Shown one piece after another: positions 43,272 to 54,458 of a stretch of 64,000 nt of DNA. The notes beneath the pieces were generated by a model that had not been told where the DNA came from, ran no database searches, and saw only the letters and a program-made list of their open reading frames with translations. The position numbers and the translations under genes were made by a program. The stretch is taken from the NCBI RefSeq assembly GCF_000150955.2, contig NC_011674.1, forward strand, positions 372,001 through 436,000, written 5' to 3'. How positions within the stretch are numbered: the first letter of the stretch is position 1; each line of letters begins with the position of its first letter. Source of the stretch: Phaeodactylum tricornutum CCAP 1055/1 (taxonomy: Eukaryota; Bacillariophyta; Bacillariophyceae; Surirellales; Neidiaceae).

Positions 43272-44346
43272 GATAACGATAGATTGAGTATGTACGTTTT
43301 TGTTTACGTTGGGGGATGTATTGCAACGGTTCCTCGTGGTATGCAGGTGTTGTACCGTTCAACAAATACTACTACTCAATACTCGGCAGGGAAGTAAGAG
43401 CGATCAACAAAACTGAAAAGATCGCAAACGACACAGGACGATTATTTGGGGGAGTTTGCACTGCAAGTGGCCGATTGGGAAGCGCGAGCGTGATGGATGA
43501 TGAGTTGGACGGGCGAGACACGGCACCTACGGACGGTAACGTACCAAAGACACGACGACGACGACGACGGACAATCCACGACGAACGCACCCCAAGGAAC
43601 GGTCGTACTGCAGCGCTCTCGTTTCGATTAGAGAACCGTCCATGTCCTATTTGTTTGGACCGGTACTCGATCTCGACGTCACTCGATCGTCAACGGATCA
43701 CTCACTCACAGTCAACAAACCTTCGGACACCGTTCGCTCTCTCTTCCGAATGGAGCGACAGACGGACATTCCCAAAACTGGGACGGGTTTACATTACAGT
43801 TACAGTGAACTGTAAGTTAGTTCGCCCTTGGTCCATTTCAACGCATTGGCAGGAATGTGATGTCGTCGTTTGTCGTACCTCACTTTTGAACAGGCTGGTA
43901 TGCTTCTAACGTCGACCGTTGCAACGGAGACGGCCGGCGCTAGACTCAATAACAAGGGTAATGATCCAGATTCCCTGGTCCTCTCTCATAGGGAAGGTAT
44001 TACGGTCTAGCTAGTCGAGTCGAGTCGAACCAAACGCCAGGAGCTACTTTTTTGGTCGCGGTGGTTCTCACTGTCGGTCAATAGGTAAATAGAATAATGG
44101 GGAAGGACCGGGCAACAAGTCTTCCGCCGCGTTGAATTTGTCGAACTTGCTACTACGATTAGTACTAATATAACTAACTGTAACTGGGTTATCTCGAGAA
44201 GGCCCAATTGCAATCCATCCACGCTACGCTACGCGTTGTTCCACCAATACTGCATGCATCGCACTCTTTGGTCGTACCGTCTCGTCCGACTGTACCAGCG
44301 GTAGCTCAAAATAAAGGGAGTCGTCGATTTCGCGCATACCCCTTCC
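43272..44346. promoter_or_regulatory. Divergent intergenic region
   Basis: About 1.07 kb upstream of the BASS gene (leftward) and the TMEM185-like gene (rightward). It holds TCACAGTCA at 43706-43714 and TTACAGTTACAGTGAACTGT near 43796. A 197-codon ORF at 43316-43909 has Arg-rich repetitive sequence and no recognisable domain, so it is not called. Confidence 0.5.
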
Positions 44347-46265
44347 ATGAGTGCAGCACTGCCGACGGATCCTAGCAGCAGCAACAGTAGTCGCAGAAAG
44401 CCGAGTCGGTATACCACCAGTGCCCCGCGCGGTAGCATTTCGACCGAACAAGATCCGCTCCTACGGCGGAGCGGTACCGTCCGATCGCGACGGGGAACAA
44501 GCCAATCGCCGCAACCCAACCCCTATTTTCACACTACCATGGATCCAGTGTCCGCCACATCCAGCGCCAACGTGCGAGCGGAACACCACTCCGCAGCTAC
44601 CGACGTTGCCAAATATCCGCTGCGACAAGGGTGGGTGGACTCGGAAGAAAACAATGTGCGGTTGGAACGCCTACAATTGCAGCAACCGTCCTCCTCCGAG
44701 GTAACGCCCGTGACGTCGTACCATTCCATGCCTGACCCAACGCCGGAATACGAAGGAGACGGAGACGACGAAGAAGATCGCACGTTGCGGGGTCGCGCTT
44801 CGATGCCTTCTTCGTCGCAAAGCGCGTCACGTGAGTCTTCCGCCTCGCGACCGCACCGAAATTCCTACTCTTATAGGGACGATCAAAGTCTGGGTAGCAG
44901 TACGGATGGCCCATCGGTACAAAATAGACCCATGCTGGAAATTCCGGAAGAGATTTACGCCGTACGGAAAGCCGCCTTGCAAGTGCTGAAACCGTTGACC
45001 AAAACATGGGTATGTATTTCTCACCTTGCAACAAATAAAGAGGGGCTCTGCATGCTTCGGAACCTACTTTTCTCACCCCCCTACCGCATGCACCGTAGGT
45101 GGTGATTTCGGTCGGATTCGCACTCACTGTACTCTTCGGGATGACCCGGTGGACGCGTCTCATGCCCGCTTTGCCCTTTTGGTTCATTCTGCTACCCTCC
45201 TGGCTAGCCCATATTGGCTTGCTTTGGTTACACGCCCTGTCTGTCCAGGCGCTCTCCCGCTTCATAGCGGAAGCCAACGAGTCGAGACAGCGACCCGACA
45301 GTCGGGATCATTTAAATCGCACCGAGTACTTACCACTGCTGCAAAAATCACTGAAATTTGGACTCAAAACCGGAGTGCTGAGCTTTGCTACCTTTGTATT
45401 TGAAATTTTGATATATATGAGACTCGCTCACAACACCTTGCCCTTGGCGGTCGTATTTACACCACTTTGGTTGCTCGTACTGGGGGGAATCGTCGACGGT
45501 CTGATATGCAAAACACAACATGGACTTCGTGTACTGTGTTGGATGCTATCCTTTGTAGCCATGATTCTCGTGGTCCTCAAGATCGATTACGGCTTCAATT
45601 CTGTTCGATGGCGAGTCGTGATCAGCCCTGTGGTATTGGTTCTGAGCATTGCTTCGGGAAGTCTAATTTATATTGTCTACGGGCATCAAGTTGGCTACTA
45701 CCGTTTGACGGAATCCCAATTGACGGCAGGAAACTTGTACTCTCTGGCCGCTCTTATATGTATTGTTCTGGTTATCATGATTGGGGAAGTAATACCACTA
45801 TCAAGACCGGTAGAGGTGGAGACGCGTCTGATTGTGGTAATTTTGGCGCCGTTGGTGATCTGTCTAGTAGGGATGGGTGCCTGGGTGGTTAGTCGGGATG
45901 AATTTGGGCGACTGTTGCTTCACGGTGGTCAATCTGCGGTTCATCCCAGAAGGTTACGATGGGAAGCCAAAGGTTGGGCATCTGTACAAGGCAAGGGCGT
46001 CACTATTATGCCCATGTTTGGCGAAGTTTCCTTCCAACCGCTCGAACGAAAGTCAATGCAAGACCCTGTCTCCCAGACTTCCGCTCCTGCGCATGTTCTG
46101 GAAATGTGCACCTGCTGCGTCGGAGGCTGCTATCCATATGAAGAAGACGAGGACGATGAAGAGACGGGTCACCTCGCGGAAGACCTAGGTTATCATCCTT
46201 ATTTGGACACAGCAACGTCCCGCAGCGCACGGAATGCTTACAATATGCTCCGAGAAAATTCGTAG
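44347..46265 (+). CDS. Multi-span membrane protein, TMEM185-like
   Basis: Exons 44347-45009 and 45099-46265 (89-bp intron, join KTW/VVISVGF) give 609 residues. The first 210 residues are disordered, rich in Ser, Pro, Arg and acidic stretches (GDGDDEEDRTLRG). Then about nine membrane segments follow, including VVISVGFALTVLFGM, PFWFILLPSWLAHIGLLWL, LAVVFTPLWLLVLGGIVDGL and LIVVILAPLVICLVGMGAWV. The spacing and the PLWLL and VVILAPLVI phrases remind me of the TMEM185/TMEM60 (fragile-X F protein) family, known mainly from sequence. A CTCCVGGCYPY patch with an acidic run lies near the C-terminus. Function unknown. The ATG at 44347 opens the frame in a plausible context. Confidence 0.75.
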
Positions 46266-46490
46266 TTTCCCGGCTTTTCTCTAATATGCTTAATAAATCG
46301 GCCTCAAAAGTTATTCTTCACCGACCGAGTTTTCGAAGTCATAACAGGAACATTAACGTCATTTGAAAAAGCCAGCATATCTCAGAGTCAATGCCGACAG
46401 CAGGTAGATGCCAGATGTGTACCATGAGGAGCTCTACAAACGGGCTGCTCTGTATTAAAGTAAAATTAGAGGCTCGAGAGGCATTCAACA

Positions 46491-47987
46491 CTACTTGACA
46501 TAACGCTGTTTTAGCATTTTCAAAACATTGTATTCCCTTCCAGGAAATTTGTCGAGAACCTGCTTGATCTCGTCGACTTTTTCCGGCGCGTACTCTGATA
46601 CAATCTCCATGCACTGTTCCGCTGCATCCTTTGTATGGGAAACACGCCGCGGCGGTGGCGAGTCTGTCCAAATCCGCCATGTTCGGCTCTCGTCATGAAT
46701 ACGAAGGTATAAATCTCCATCTGGCGAGTTCCGAGCCTCATCCAGCAGAGCGTCAGCCGTGCTGAAGTCCTTCTCTTTTCTGGCAATGTCTCGTTGCTTC
46801 AAAAGTCCATTCACAAGCTCCGGATCGACACAAGCATCATTTTCCGGGGATGTTCGAATTTGACGCCAGCTTTTCTGCCCCCAGCGTCCTTCCCCTTTGG
46901 CATCTTGAATGGCCTGCGGAACTTGATTCCCGTCACTCACACTCCACCACATTTTTAGGCGGTCATCAATGCGAACACCGTACTTTTCCTTAAGTTCCTC
47001 TCGCATCTGATCGGAGGCATCATATTTCTTGCGGCGTCTCGCATCGTCACGAGCTTTAATCAAGGCCTTGACTGCAGCGATCTCATCTCCTGCCAAATAA
47101 GCCGCATTGTCTTCGTTCGCACATTTCCACATGGTCGGAGGAGTAGGACCACGAGGCATTCCGGGGTCCACCCCTGGATTTTCTTGCACGTCTTCGCGCA
47201 CATAGAGCTGATAGCCGTCCAGCGGATGATTTCGCATAATCTTAATAGCATTTTCGGCCATGTCTGTTGTCTCGTATTGCACAATTCCGTGGCCTTTGGA
47301 TTCTCTCGTAACGCGGTCGGCGCTGACTGAAGCAAAGACAACCTCGCCGGCAATCCGAAAGTGATCCTTCAGCTCTTTCCAAGTGACACTAGTCGGCAAG
47401 CCCTGTACAAACACTCGAGTTCCCCGAAAATCTTCACGAAACGTCCGCGGCTCTCGAGGTCCGTTAGAGTCGCGACCTATCCTTGGTGCTCTCTGTCCGT
47501 CGCGTCGTTCGGATTTTAAGTCAGTTGACGCTGCCGCCGAAAATTCGGAATTTCGCTCCATCCAGGACGCCGCTTCAATCGAATTCTTGCGGCGGATTAC
47601 GTTCCGTCGTAGCGGTGTACCATTTTCCTCGTAATCATCTCTGGAAAAACTTGACGACGACACACTATCCTCTTCTCTTACGACATCATCATCGGGCGTG
47701 AAGTCGGCAGCCGAAGAGCCTGCTGCATTTGGTGAGGGGCTGTCGGATTCAAACTCATCTATAGAAAAATCTTTAGAGGGATTTGCGGATGCTTGAAAAG
47801 CTGCCTTCTGGAGGAACGAAGTGACATCCTTGTCGCGAAGAACGAAATCCCCTCTGAATGGTTGCCTTTGTATGAGGAAACTTTGCGTCGCAATGAGGTA
47901 CGTGGAGAATACTGCGGTTCTCATACTTCTGTTGATTGCTCTAAAAAATGATGTGCCCGCTATGGATGCAACGAGTTGGAATGCCAT
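46491..47987 (-). CDS. RRM protein with two CysRS-like C-terminal repeats
   Basis: From MAFQLVASIAGTSFFRA the product is 498 residues. The first 45 residues look like an organelle targeting region (hydrophobic, Arg/Ser, then TQSFLIQRQPFRG). A disordered acidic region follows. One RRM lies near residues 185-265 with RNP2 RVFVQGLP and an RNP1-like GHGIVQYET. After it come two repeats resembling the C-terminal helical motif of cysteinyl-tRNA synthetases: ARDDARRRKKYDASDQMREE then GVRIDDRLKMWW, and QRDIARKEKDFSTADALLDE then LRIHDESRTWRIW. It therefore probably binds RNA, perhaps in the plastid or mitochondrion. Frame is open to 48170, but the ATG at 47987 starts the sensible targeting sequence. 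Confidence 0.8.
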   Translation of the reverse strand: MAFQLVASIAGTSFFRAINRSMRTAVFSTYLIATQSFLIQRQPFRGDFVLRDKDVTSFLQKAAFQASANPSKDFSIDEFESDSPSPNAAGSSAADFTPDDDVVREEDSVSSSSFSRDDYEENGTPLRRNVIRRKNSIEAASWMERNSEFSAAASTDLKSERRDGQRAPRIGRDSNGPREPRTFREDFRGTRVFVQGLPTSVTWKELKDHFRIAGEVVFASVSADRVTRESKGHGIVQYETTDMAENAIKIMRNHPLDGYQLYVREDVQENPGVDPGMPRGPTPPTMWKCANEDNAAYLAGDEIAAVKALIKARDDARRRKKYDASDQMREELKEKYGVRIDDRLKMWWSVSDGNQVPQAIQDAKGEGRWGQKSWRQIRTSPENDACVDPELVNGLLKQRDIARKEKDFSTADALLDEARNSPDGDLYLRIHDESRTWRIWTDSPPPRRVSHTKDAAEQCMEIVSEYAPEKVDEIKQVLDKFPGREYNVLKMLKQRYVK

Positions 47988-48338
47988 TGGATGAGATGTA
48001 AGCGAGATTGTGCACTTAGTGGATATTGACTGCGAGATATTGTGGCTCTCGCGGTGAAGGTTCGTTCTGTGTGGTGGTGGGCATATTTTTGACGATCGAA
48101 TGATGGCGAAGTTGGACCGCCTGACAGTGGATGGTGTGACAATTATCTTCTCTCGTCTGGCGACAGACAAACGTCGATGGGACTGCCTCTACTTACTGTT
48201 ACACTTAATACTACACAGGTACTACTATACAAATAGCCGCAGGTACTCCTTTCCAAAAGCAACTTACAAGTTATCTCACACCTCCGAAACTAGCATACAA
48301 ATCTTTCTGCTACTGTTAGCTAAAGTTGCAAAAAGAGC
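47988..48338. other. Intergenic
   Basis: Upstream region of the RRM gene and 3' flank of the methyltransferase gene. Contains a TTACTGTTACACTT element near 48195. No gene is seen. Confidence 0.6.
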
Positions 48339-49238
48339 TCAAGTATTCCACCAGCACACCTGTTCAATCCCCTTCCTTTGCCTTATGGTTTCTTCGCTCT
48401 CGTACGGTCCCGTCCGTATAACTAAGTTGTTTGGTTCCAAAGCCTTTCGATAGTCCGCTACGGAAACTGGATACGGAGGCCCCTTTTCTGCATCTTCCTC
48501 TGGCGTGATGGGAAATATAAGTGTCAGTAGCTGGCCAGTTTCCGGATCCAGCAACAGTGATGTTTGACGCCCCCAAGCATTCCTCATCGATGGAGAGAGG
48601 GCGCAGAAAAACGTGTAATCGAAAATGAAATCAAAAACAGGACTTCCTGACAACACAGCTGCAATTTTGCTGTGATCACTTTCAACAGAATGTACGACTT
48701 TCCACGTGTTTGCGTTGAAGAAGTCTCCGCAGATCAGATTCAAACAGAGCTTGTCGGAGAGATTTGAACTGATGAGCGGCGCAATGTTTCGCCTGGCACT
48801 CTGCAAAGCATTTTCGGAGAGATCCAAACCAGTTACGGATGCTGAGTCGATTTTGCCGAGGTCGAGCAACTGGCCGTGGTGAGCTGCCAACGTAGCGAGG
48901 TCGTATCCAGCACCGCAGCCAGGTACTAGAGTATGCAGTGTCCGCTTCGACCCGACGAGACTAAATCGCTCTAGCTCCTTGCACAGAAGAGGCGTAGGAC
49001 GTCCTATATCCCACGGCGTCAAACCATCCTTCCATAGCAATTCCCAAGGACTGGTCTCCGTTGAAGCTTGAAAACGATCACGAACACGATGGGCCATTTC
49101 CGCTGTCGATTTCTTTTTCCCCGACTCCGCTCTGTCAGGATTACCGGTAGTGAATGATTGATATTTAAACCTTCCTTGTATGTATCGTTGTATTCGAGGT
49201 AGTAACGTAGTCGTCATGGTGTGTTCAGGTTTTGACAT
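48339..49238 (-). CDS. TPMT-superfamily methyltransferase, halide/thiol type
   Basis: A 299-residue SAM-dependent methyltransferase. After a possible targeting stretch, the family phrase LWKDGLTPWDIGRPTPLL occurs near residue 65, and the SAM-binding motif I is TLVPGCGAGYDLATLA near 95. Then come SVTGLDLSENALQSA, CGDFF and DYTFFCALSPSMRNAWG. This combination is that of plant HOL/HTMT and related enzymes that methylate halides or thiols, such as iodide, bromide and bisulfide. The motif order also fits thiopurine methyltransferases. Diatoms release methyl halides, so the halide role is attractive but unproven. An in-frame ATG seven codons later (MTTTLLPRIQ) could be the start. Confidence 0.85.
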   Translation of the reverse strand: MSKPEHTMTTTLLPRIQRYIQGRFKYQSFTTGNPDRAESGKKKSTAEMAHRVRDRFQASTETSPWELLWKDGLTPWDIGRPTPLLCKELERFSLVGSKRTLHTLVPGCGAGYDLATLAAHHGQLLDLGKIDSASVTGLDLSENALQSARRNIAPLISSNLSDKLCLNLICGDFFNANTWKVVHSVESDHSKIAAVLSGSPVFDFIFDYTFFCALSPSMRNAWGRQTSLLLDPETGQLLTLIFPITPEEDAEKGPPYPVSVADYRKALEPNNLVIRTGPYESEETIRQRKGIEQVCWWNT

Positions 49239-50058
49239 CAGGAGCTGGAAATAGACGGCTCGGGCTGATTTCTCTTTCGAAAAGGTATCTTTGTCTCGCG
49301 AGTTTCATGTTCTGTCGCAAGATAAATAACTTTCCCGAATGAGTCTTGCCGACGACTACGACGTAGAATTGGTAGAGTTTCTACGAATTCGTCAAATGCG
49401 TGTCTGTCCCAACTGCTCGGGTTCACCATCGCAGCACAACTGAGGGGGTTTGCAATGTGGATAGTCGAGGTCGACAGTAACCTTTGTACTCGGTATTTGA
49501 ACAAAAAGGCAACACCCGAAAGAAGACATTTTGCACTGTTGCATGAGTAATCGCTACACTCTGCATTCGGCAAGTGAAAGGTAAGGAGTTGGGCGTCTCG
49601 ACAGTCGTGGCGATCTTTGCACAGTGGAGTCGCTTGGAAGCCTTTTCACTGTTCTCGTCCCATCAAAGGATACCCGGAAATAAATCTTGTACTCCGACTT
49701 TGTGTAGAATTGACCGTATACAAGACGAATTCTGGCATTGCGACATATTTTGGCACTCGTTTCGCTAGATCGTCGATGATCCTGACCCATTCGCGTGTTC
49801 TGTGCACGCGCGTGGCAGTTTCGATGCGGTCCGGCCTAACATAAGCGAGAAAACGATTAGACACAATGGGTCGAAACGAGATCGTTCGTCAGACTAAGCA
49901 GCTTTGCTTGCATTGTAAAGTGTCTCTCACATTGCGTCTTTCACCGTTAGAACAGTTTAGCTTTCTTTCGAGGGTAAAAGAACGTACAGAGTCGGCGTCA
50001 TAAGTCTTAGCGCAGTAAGCTTGAAACCGCCTGGAAGTGAGGAGGCCATTGCTGTTGT
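49239..50058. promoter_or_regulatory. Divergent intergenic region
   Basis: Between the leftward methyltransferase and the rightward CELF-like gene. A 111-codon minus-strand ORF (49238-49573) abuts the methyltransferase start but shows no domain and is likely 5' UTR. No other gene is seen. Confidence 0.5.
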
Positions 50059-51902
50059 ATGTCATCAGTCGAAGTAGATCCTGCTTTAGAGGGAACCTCA
50101 CCTAGGAGTTCGGTGCTTACTGATTCAGAAAGAATGGCAGCAACAGTCGCCACGATGAAATCGGCAACTTCTGACGAACCTCTAGGCGAAGTTAACGATG
50201 CCCACGAAGACGCGGATTCCGCAGACGCGAATCCAAATCCTACTTCTGATGCTAGCGTATCCACGGATCCCAACAGCAAATCAGCTCCCGAGAAGAAAGA
50301 AAGCGAGCAGCGCTCGACCCCGCAACTACAAGAAATGCGTCCAAACTTAACTCCTCAGCCTAGATCGACTTACTATCTCGGATATTCTAATCAGGAACCA
50401 CCCTCACCGGCGGCCGCTCCAGTTGCCGGAGTTGTACCGTACGACGTAGGATCCTTCTTTCAGCAGCCTGGTACCTTTGTTGCTCATTCAAACTCTTTTG
50501 GTGCAGGTCCCAATACGCCCTTGTCGCCGGCTCGTCCGACGACAGCTATGGGTGGTCTTCCACCGGCTTCCCCTTTGTTTCCAAGGATGAGCAGTGGAGG
50601 TTTAGCCACGTCAAACGGTATGGACGCCCGGCAGGCTGGACCACCTCCAAGCCCGAGTCTTGCGTATATGTCGCCTTCTTTGGGCTCAGCAATGTACGCT
50701 GCGTATCACACCGGGACTTCACCGGAAGAAGGATCAGCGTGGATGGACAGGTATGTTTAAAAGGCCTTGAGGGGAGTGGTCTTCCTTGGGTGTCTCCAGA
50801 GTCTCATTGTTCTTGTTTGCCACAGTCAGCAGAATAGCTTTTTGCACGGATCTCCGCAGGTGAATGCACAAGGGATACCGATTTCGTACGGAATACCTAT
50901 GACAAGATCAGCTGCCGGAGGTCGTGCCTATTCCTTTGAAGAAATGCTTCCGCCTTCTATGCTGGAACACGACCAGGCGAATCCTACGTACTCTCCTTAC
51001 GGAGGCAGTCAAGCAAGTTCCGCCGGCGGAACACTGTTCGCACAGCAACAATCTTGGGGATACGGAGCCCCTCCTGAGATGTACGCCAACGCTCCTGGAT
51101 CTCCGTTGCAACCACGTCCAACGGTCGGTATGCATATGGCGTATCCTGGTGGACGCCCCATAGCCACCCCGATGGCGCCCTATGGGCAGTACTACCCGGT
51201 CTCTTCTCCTGGGCCTCCAATCCAGACGACAGCTTCGAACAAAGGCCCTGACGGTGCGAATCTTTTCATCTTTCACATCCCCAATCATTTCTCCAACGCT
51301 GATATGTATCAGTTATTCGCCCCGTTTGGAAATTTGCTCAGTGTCCGGATCATGGTGGAAAAGGATACGGGTCGAAGCCGGGGTTTTGGATTTGTGTCCT
51401 ACGATTCGCCTGCGTCGGCCGCTTTGGCCATTAAAGAATTAAATGGGTTTGCTGTAAGTTTCGTATGTGAAAATCTGCTTCACATTTTCATCGATCTTGT
51501 GTCCTAACATTTGGGGATTATATCTTGCAGATTGGAAACAAGCGTTTGAAGGTCCAGCACAAGCAAATTCGGTCCAAGGATTTCGACGACCGAGACGCGT
51601 CAGGTTCCTACGGTGTTATTCATGGCGATGGAAGTTACCAGGAATCACAATATACTTCGGCATTACCTCCTTCTGGGCCTGGAGCGAACCAGAACCTTTG
51701 GTACGATGATCACCAAATCCCCGCTGACGGTGAAGGCGGCGAAACGCCCGGCAGACAGGATGAAGCAATAGACTTTCCGAATACATCAGTAGGAGGGGAA
51801 CCTTCCTCGGCACTCACCTCGGGGAATGAGGCGTCGTCACCTTTAGAAAGTCTCGGGAAATTGCAGAGTGCCTTGCCTGAAGTTCCAGGGAACGCCGAGT
51901 GA
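50059..51902 (+). CDS. Single-RRM protein, CELF/Bruno-like
   Basis: Exons 50059-50750, 50826-51453 and 51531-51902, introns of 75 and 77 bp (joins WMD/S/QQNSF and NGFA/IGNKRL), product 563 residues. The first 375 residues are disordered and rich in Pro, Ser, Gln and Gly. One RRM (about residues 392-470) has RNP2 NLFIFHIP and RNP1 RGFGFVSY. The domain continues DSPASAALAIKELNGFAIGN and ends KRLKVQHK, which matches the last RRM of CELF/Bruno proteins. Those proteins bind GU-rich RNA and control splicing, stability or translation. The second intron interrupts the RRM itself. An acidic, Ser-rich tail follows. Start at 50059 is the first ATG with MSSVEVDPALEG. Confidence 0.88.
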
Positions 51903-52053
51903 GTAGTATTTGACCGTGAAAATACGGAAAGCATACGCCCTCCTCATTGCTTTTTAAGCATGGATCTAATACAGGTACTATTAAGAAAAGGAACTTATCA
52001 AACGCGGATTCTAGTTCAGACTGCAAGCAAAGGCTACTAACTGTAAACAAAAG

Positions 52054-52533
52054 TTAAGCATGGCAGCATTCGAGCGTTATACCACCCTTGGTTGGGCAGC
52101 AATCCCCCACCAAAGCAGCACACGCAAGGTGCGCGGAACAGGCCCCAATACTAGGTGCATCACGGGATGATGTGCTAGCCGAAGTCGGCTTTGAGGATCT
52201 GCTTGGCGGCAGGCCTCGTGGTACTGTATCCGATCGGGAAGAATCGGTAGTATCGCTGAAGGATGTGGAATGCACAGTAGTGCCGCCGGCGTGCTCTGCA
52301 CTCGGACCTGAATTTAAAGCCCCCCTCAAGAATAACGCGAAAAGAAACATGATCAGACCAGCAACTAACAATGGGGAAGCGACCAGCGTTAGCTTGCGCA
52401 GCCGCTGCTTAAATGTCAAATTCGTACTTGTGTCCTTAAGGTAGTAAGTGTTGGACACATCGAACGATTCATCCGCCTCGGAAGCCTCGGTGTCCGCAAG
52501 GGCACCGTAATCCGCAGGCTTGTCAGAACTCAT
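52054..52533 (-). CDS. Single-pass protein with diatom CSAH...CCPT...CC tail
   Basis: A 159-residue protein. Residues 1-47 are acidic then basic, resembling a cytosolic tail with YGALADTEASEADESF. A membrane helix lies near 50-72 (LVASPLLVAGLIMFLFALFL). The outside part is Ser/Thr-rich and ends in a Cys motif: GACSAHLACAALVGDCCPTK and GGITLECC. I recognise this short motif (CSAHPACAALGLxGDCCPT) from many diatom proteins, where it sits at the C-terminus of membrane or secreted proteins. Its function is unknown to me. Type II topology with the Cys motif in the lumen or outside is inferred. Confidence 0.8.
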   Translation of the reverse strand: MSSDKPADYGALADTEASEADESFDVSNTYYLKDTSTNLTFKQRLRKLTLVASPLLVAGLIMFLFALFLRGALNSGPSAEHAGGTTVHSTSFSDTTDSSRSDTVPRGLPPSRSSKPTSASTSSRDAPSIGACSAHLACAALVGDCCPTKGGITLECCHA

Positions 52534-53032
52534 ATCGTTGATAACAGATAGAATATACCAACAGATAGATGGATAAAAGATTTATAGATCTTGTGCCTGT
52601 CGAAAGATCTCCTCGAAATGCATCCTTGCCTCTACTCGAATGGAAAAGAACGGTTCCGCGATCGTGATTTACAAAAATTATGTATGTAGTTGACATCACA
52701 GTGATTTCACTGCGGTCCATGAGGGAGCCACAGTATTGGCGAAACCTAACACATGTCGTAGGACGGACTTATTTTGTCCAAATGGACAAAAACGCATCCG
52801 TCTTGAAGCAGTCTACATCTCTACAAGGCTACAATTTCTGGTACTTGTTTGTTTTGTTTGCAATGCAGCAATGTCCCATACCGTTGAAACAACACTATGT
52901 CAAAAGCGGACTGTTCGATGATCACTTCAAAATAAGTTAACTAGACTTGCAACGCAGTGCTTACTTCAGCCCTTGCCTTGAACGTGTTCACAGTCAGTTT
53001 ATTTCTTTCGACGTGCAATGGATCCACGGATA

Positions 53033-53120
53033 GCTTCCCTTCCAGTTGTAGAGTATGCCCAAGATTTAGGTGTGATGCCAATCCGTGAAGAAAGGGTTCA
53101 CTGTGAGCTCCAAAGTACAA
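53033..53120. repeat. Direct repeat, copy 1 (88 bp)
   Basis: Starts GCTTCCCTTCCAGTTGTAGA and ends GAGCTCCAAAGTACAA. Identical by eye to 53302-53389, period 269 bp. The flanks do not match. It encodes nothing recognisable. Confidence 0.9.
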
Positions 53121-53301
53121 CCATTGACCTAACGCCTTACCCAAAATTTCGAGTATATATCCTTATTCTGACTGTCGCACTCTATCATGATCTGATGAGG
53201 AAAATCTGATCACTTTGCAGTTGGTAAAATTGCGCCGGCATCAGATTGTATGACTGCATGCATCCGGTGTATGTGCCAACAGTATTTTGTTCAATGCTTG
53301 T

Positions 53302-53389
53302 GCTTCCCTTCCAGTTGTAGAGTATGCCCAAGATTTAGGTGTGATGCCAATCCGTGAAGAAAGGGTTCACTGTGAGCTCCAAAGTACAA
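53302..53389. repeat. Direct repeat, copy 2 (88 bp)
   Basis: Second identical copy of the 88-bp unit. Full identity points to a recent duplication or gene conversion. Confidence 0.9.
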
Positions 53390-54458
53390 GGGAAACCCTA
53401 TTAGGGGATCAATGCTGTCTGGGCAATCCATCAAGAGTAAAATGTTGGTTTCTCGGTCGAAAACAAATTGCCAGCAAATTTCCAATGATGAGGGTCAATA
53501 CTTCTATTAGCACAAGACGCAGCCCCCGGCTAGAGAGGCACTGGAATTTATTAAAAACTCAGTTCCATTTGCAGGGACTAGTAAATGGAGTAGAGTTCTC
53601 TGATTGCGGCAATAAGAAATTTGGATATATACCGTCAACATTTGATTGTCTCACAGTCAGTTAGAAATGGGAGTCCTTGTGATGAAATTCCTAAGGTGAT
53701 TTGCTGGAATCTGGTCTTTATATTTGTGAAGCATTTGGCAAGTGAATCAGACTTGCAAGAAGAGAATCCTGTCAGCCACATCTTTATGAAATTGTTGGGC
53801 AACACCAAGCTATCCTGATACTTTGCACCCATGCCTGTTTCTCCATGTTTCCATTAGTTCCGTCTTCATAGGAACAGGCTAATGTAACAGTAAGTCCGGC
53901 CAAGTTTTGAGAAAAGATGAATTGCTTGTCATGTAAGACAGGTATGAGACTTCATTTTGATAATGTTCATCGGATATGTTTTTAGAAATTGCTGACATTT
54001 ACATCTACAGATCGACAATCAAAGATTATCTCAATGTTTGAAAGTGCTGGCCCGGCCTGGCATGGCTAGGACGTTTCCCAATCTATTGTAGACCAAAGCA
54101 ATCCTTTCTGGATAATGAAAGTATGTTATGCCTAGAACAATTGTTGGCCTGTTAGTGCCCTACGAGATGCTCTTTTCCAATTGGTGATTACCAACCAGAA
54201 GTGTGAAAAGAGCTCCCGCAGTATTTCTTAGAGTAGTTATCCTTTACATGTTACTAGAACCAATGAAATGGTCTCCATAGTTGCACAGACAAAGGAAAGT
54301 AGCGACGGATGACACACGCACCGTCTGCGGCATCGTGTGACATGCCGAAATGTCTCTTGTGCTACACACACAATTCTAACATAGCGATAAGTTTACCCCG
54401 GGACGGCTCCGTAAAAATTTTATTTTTTACCCCTTGCCACAGCACTTGTTGCACAAAC

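Larger units (their letters stand above)
52534..54458. other. Long gene-poor stretch with an 88-bp direct duplication
   Basis: About 1.9 kb of AT-rich DNA without a credible gene. It contains two identical 88-bp copies (53033-53120 and 53302-53389) and two TCACAGTCA sites (52988-52996 and 53651-53659). The TenA frame is open back to 54309 but probably non-coding there. Confidence 0.55.

Noticed and set aside
43316-43909. 197-codon plus-strand ORF
   Set aside because: Arg-rich low-complexity run and no domain; lies in a promoter region between divergent genes.
49238-49573. 111-codon ORF just upstream of the methyltransferase
   Set aside because: No domain; most simply explained as the 5' UTR of that gene.
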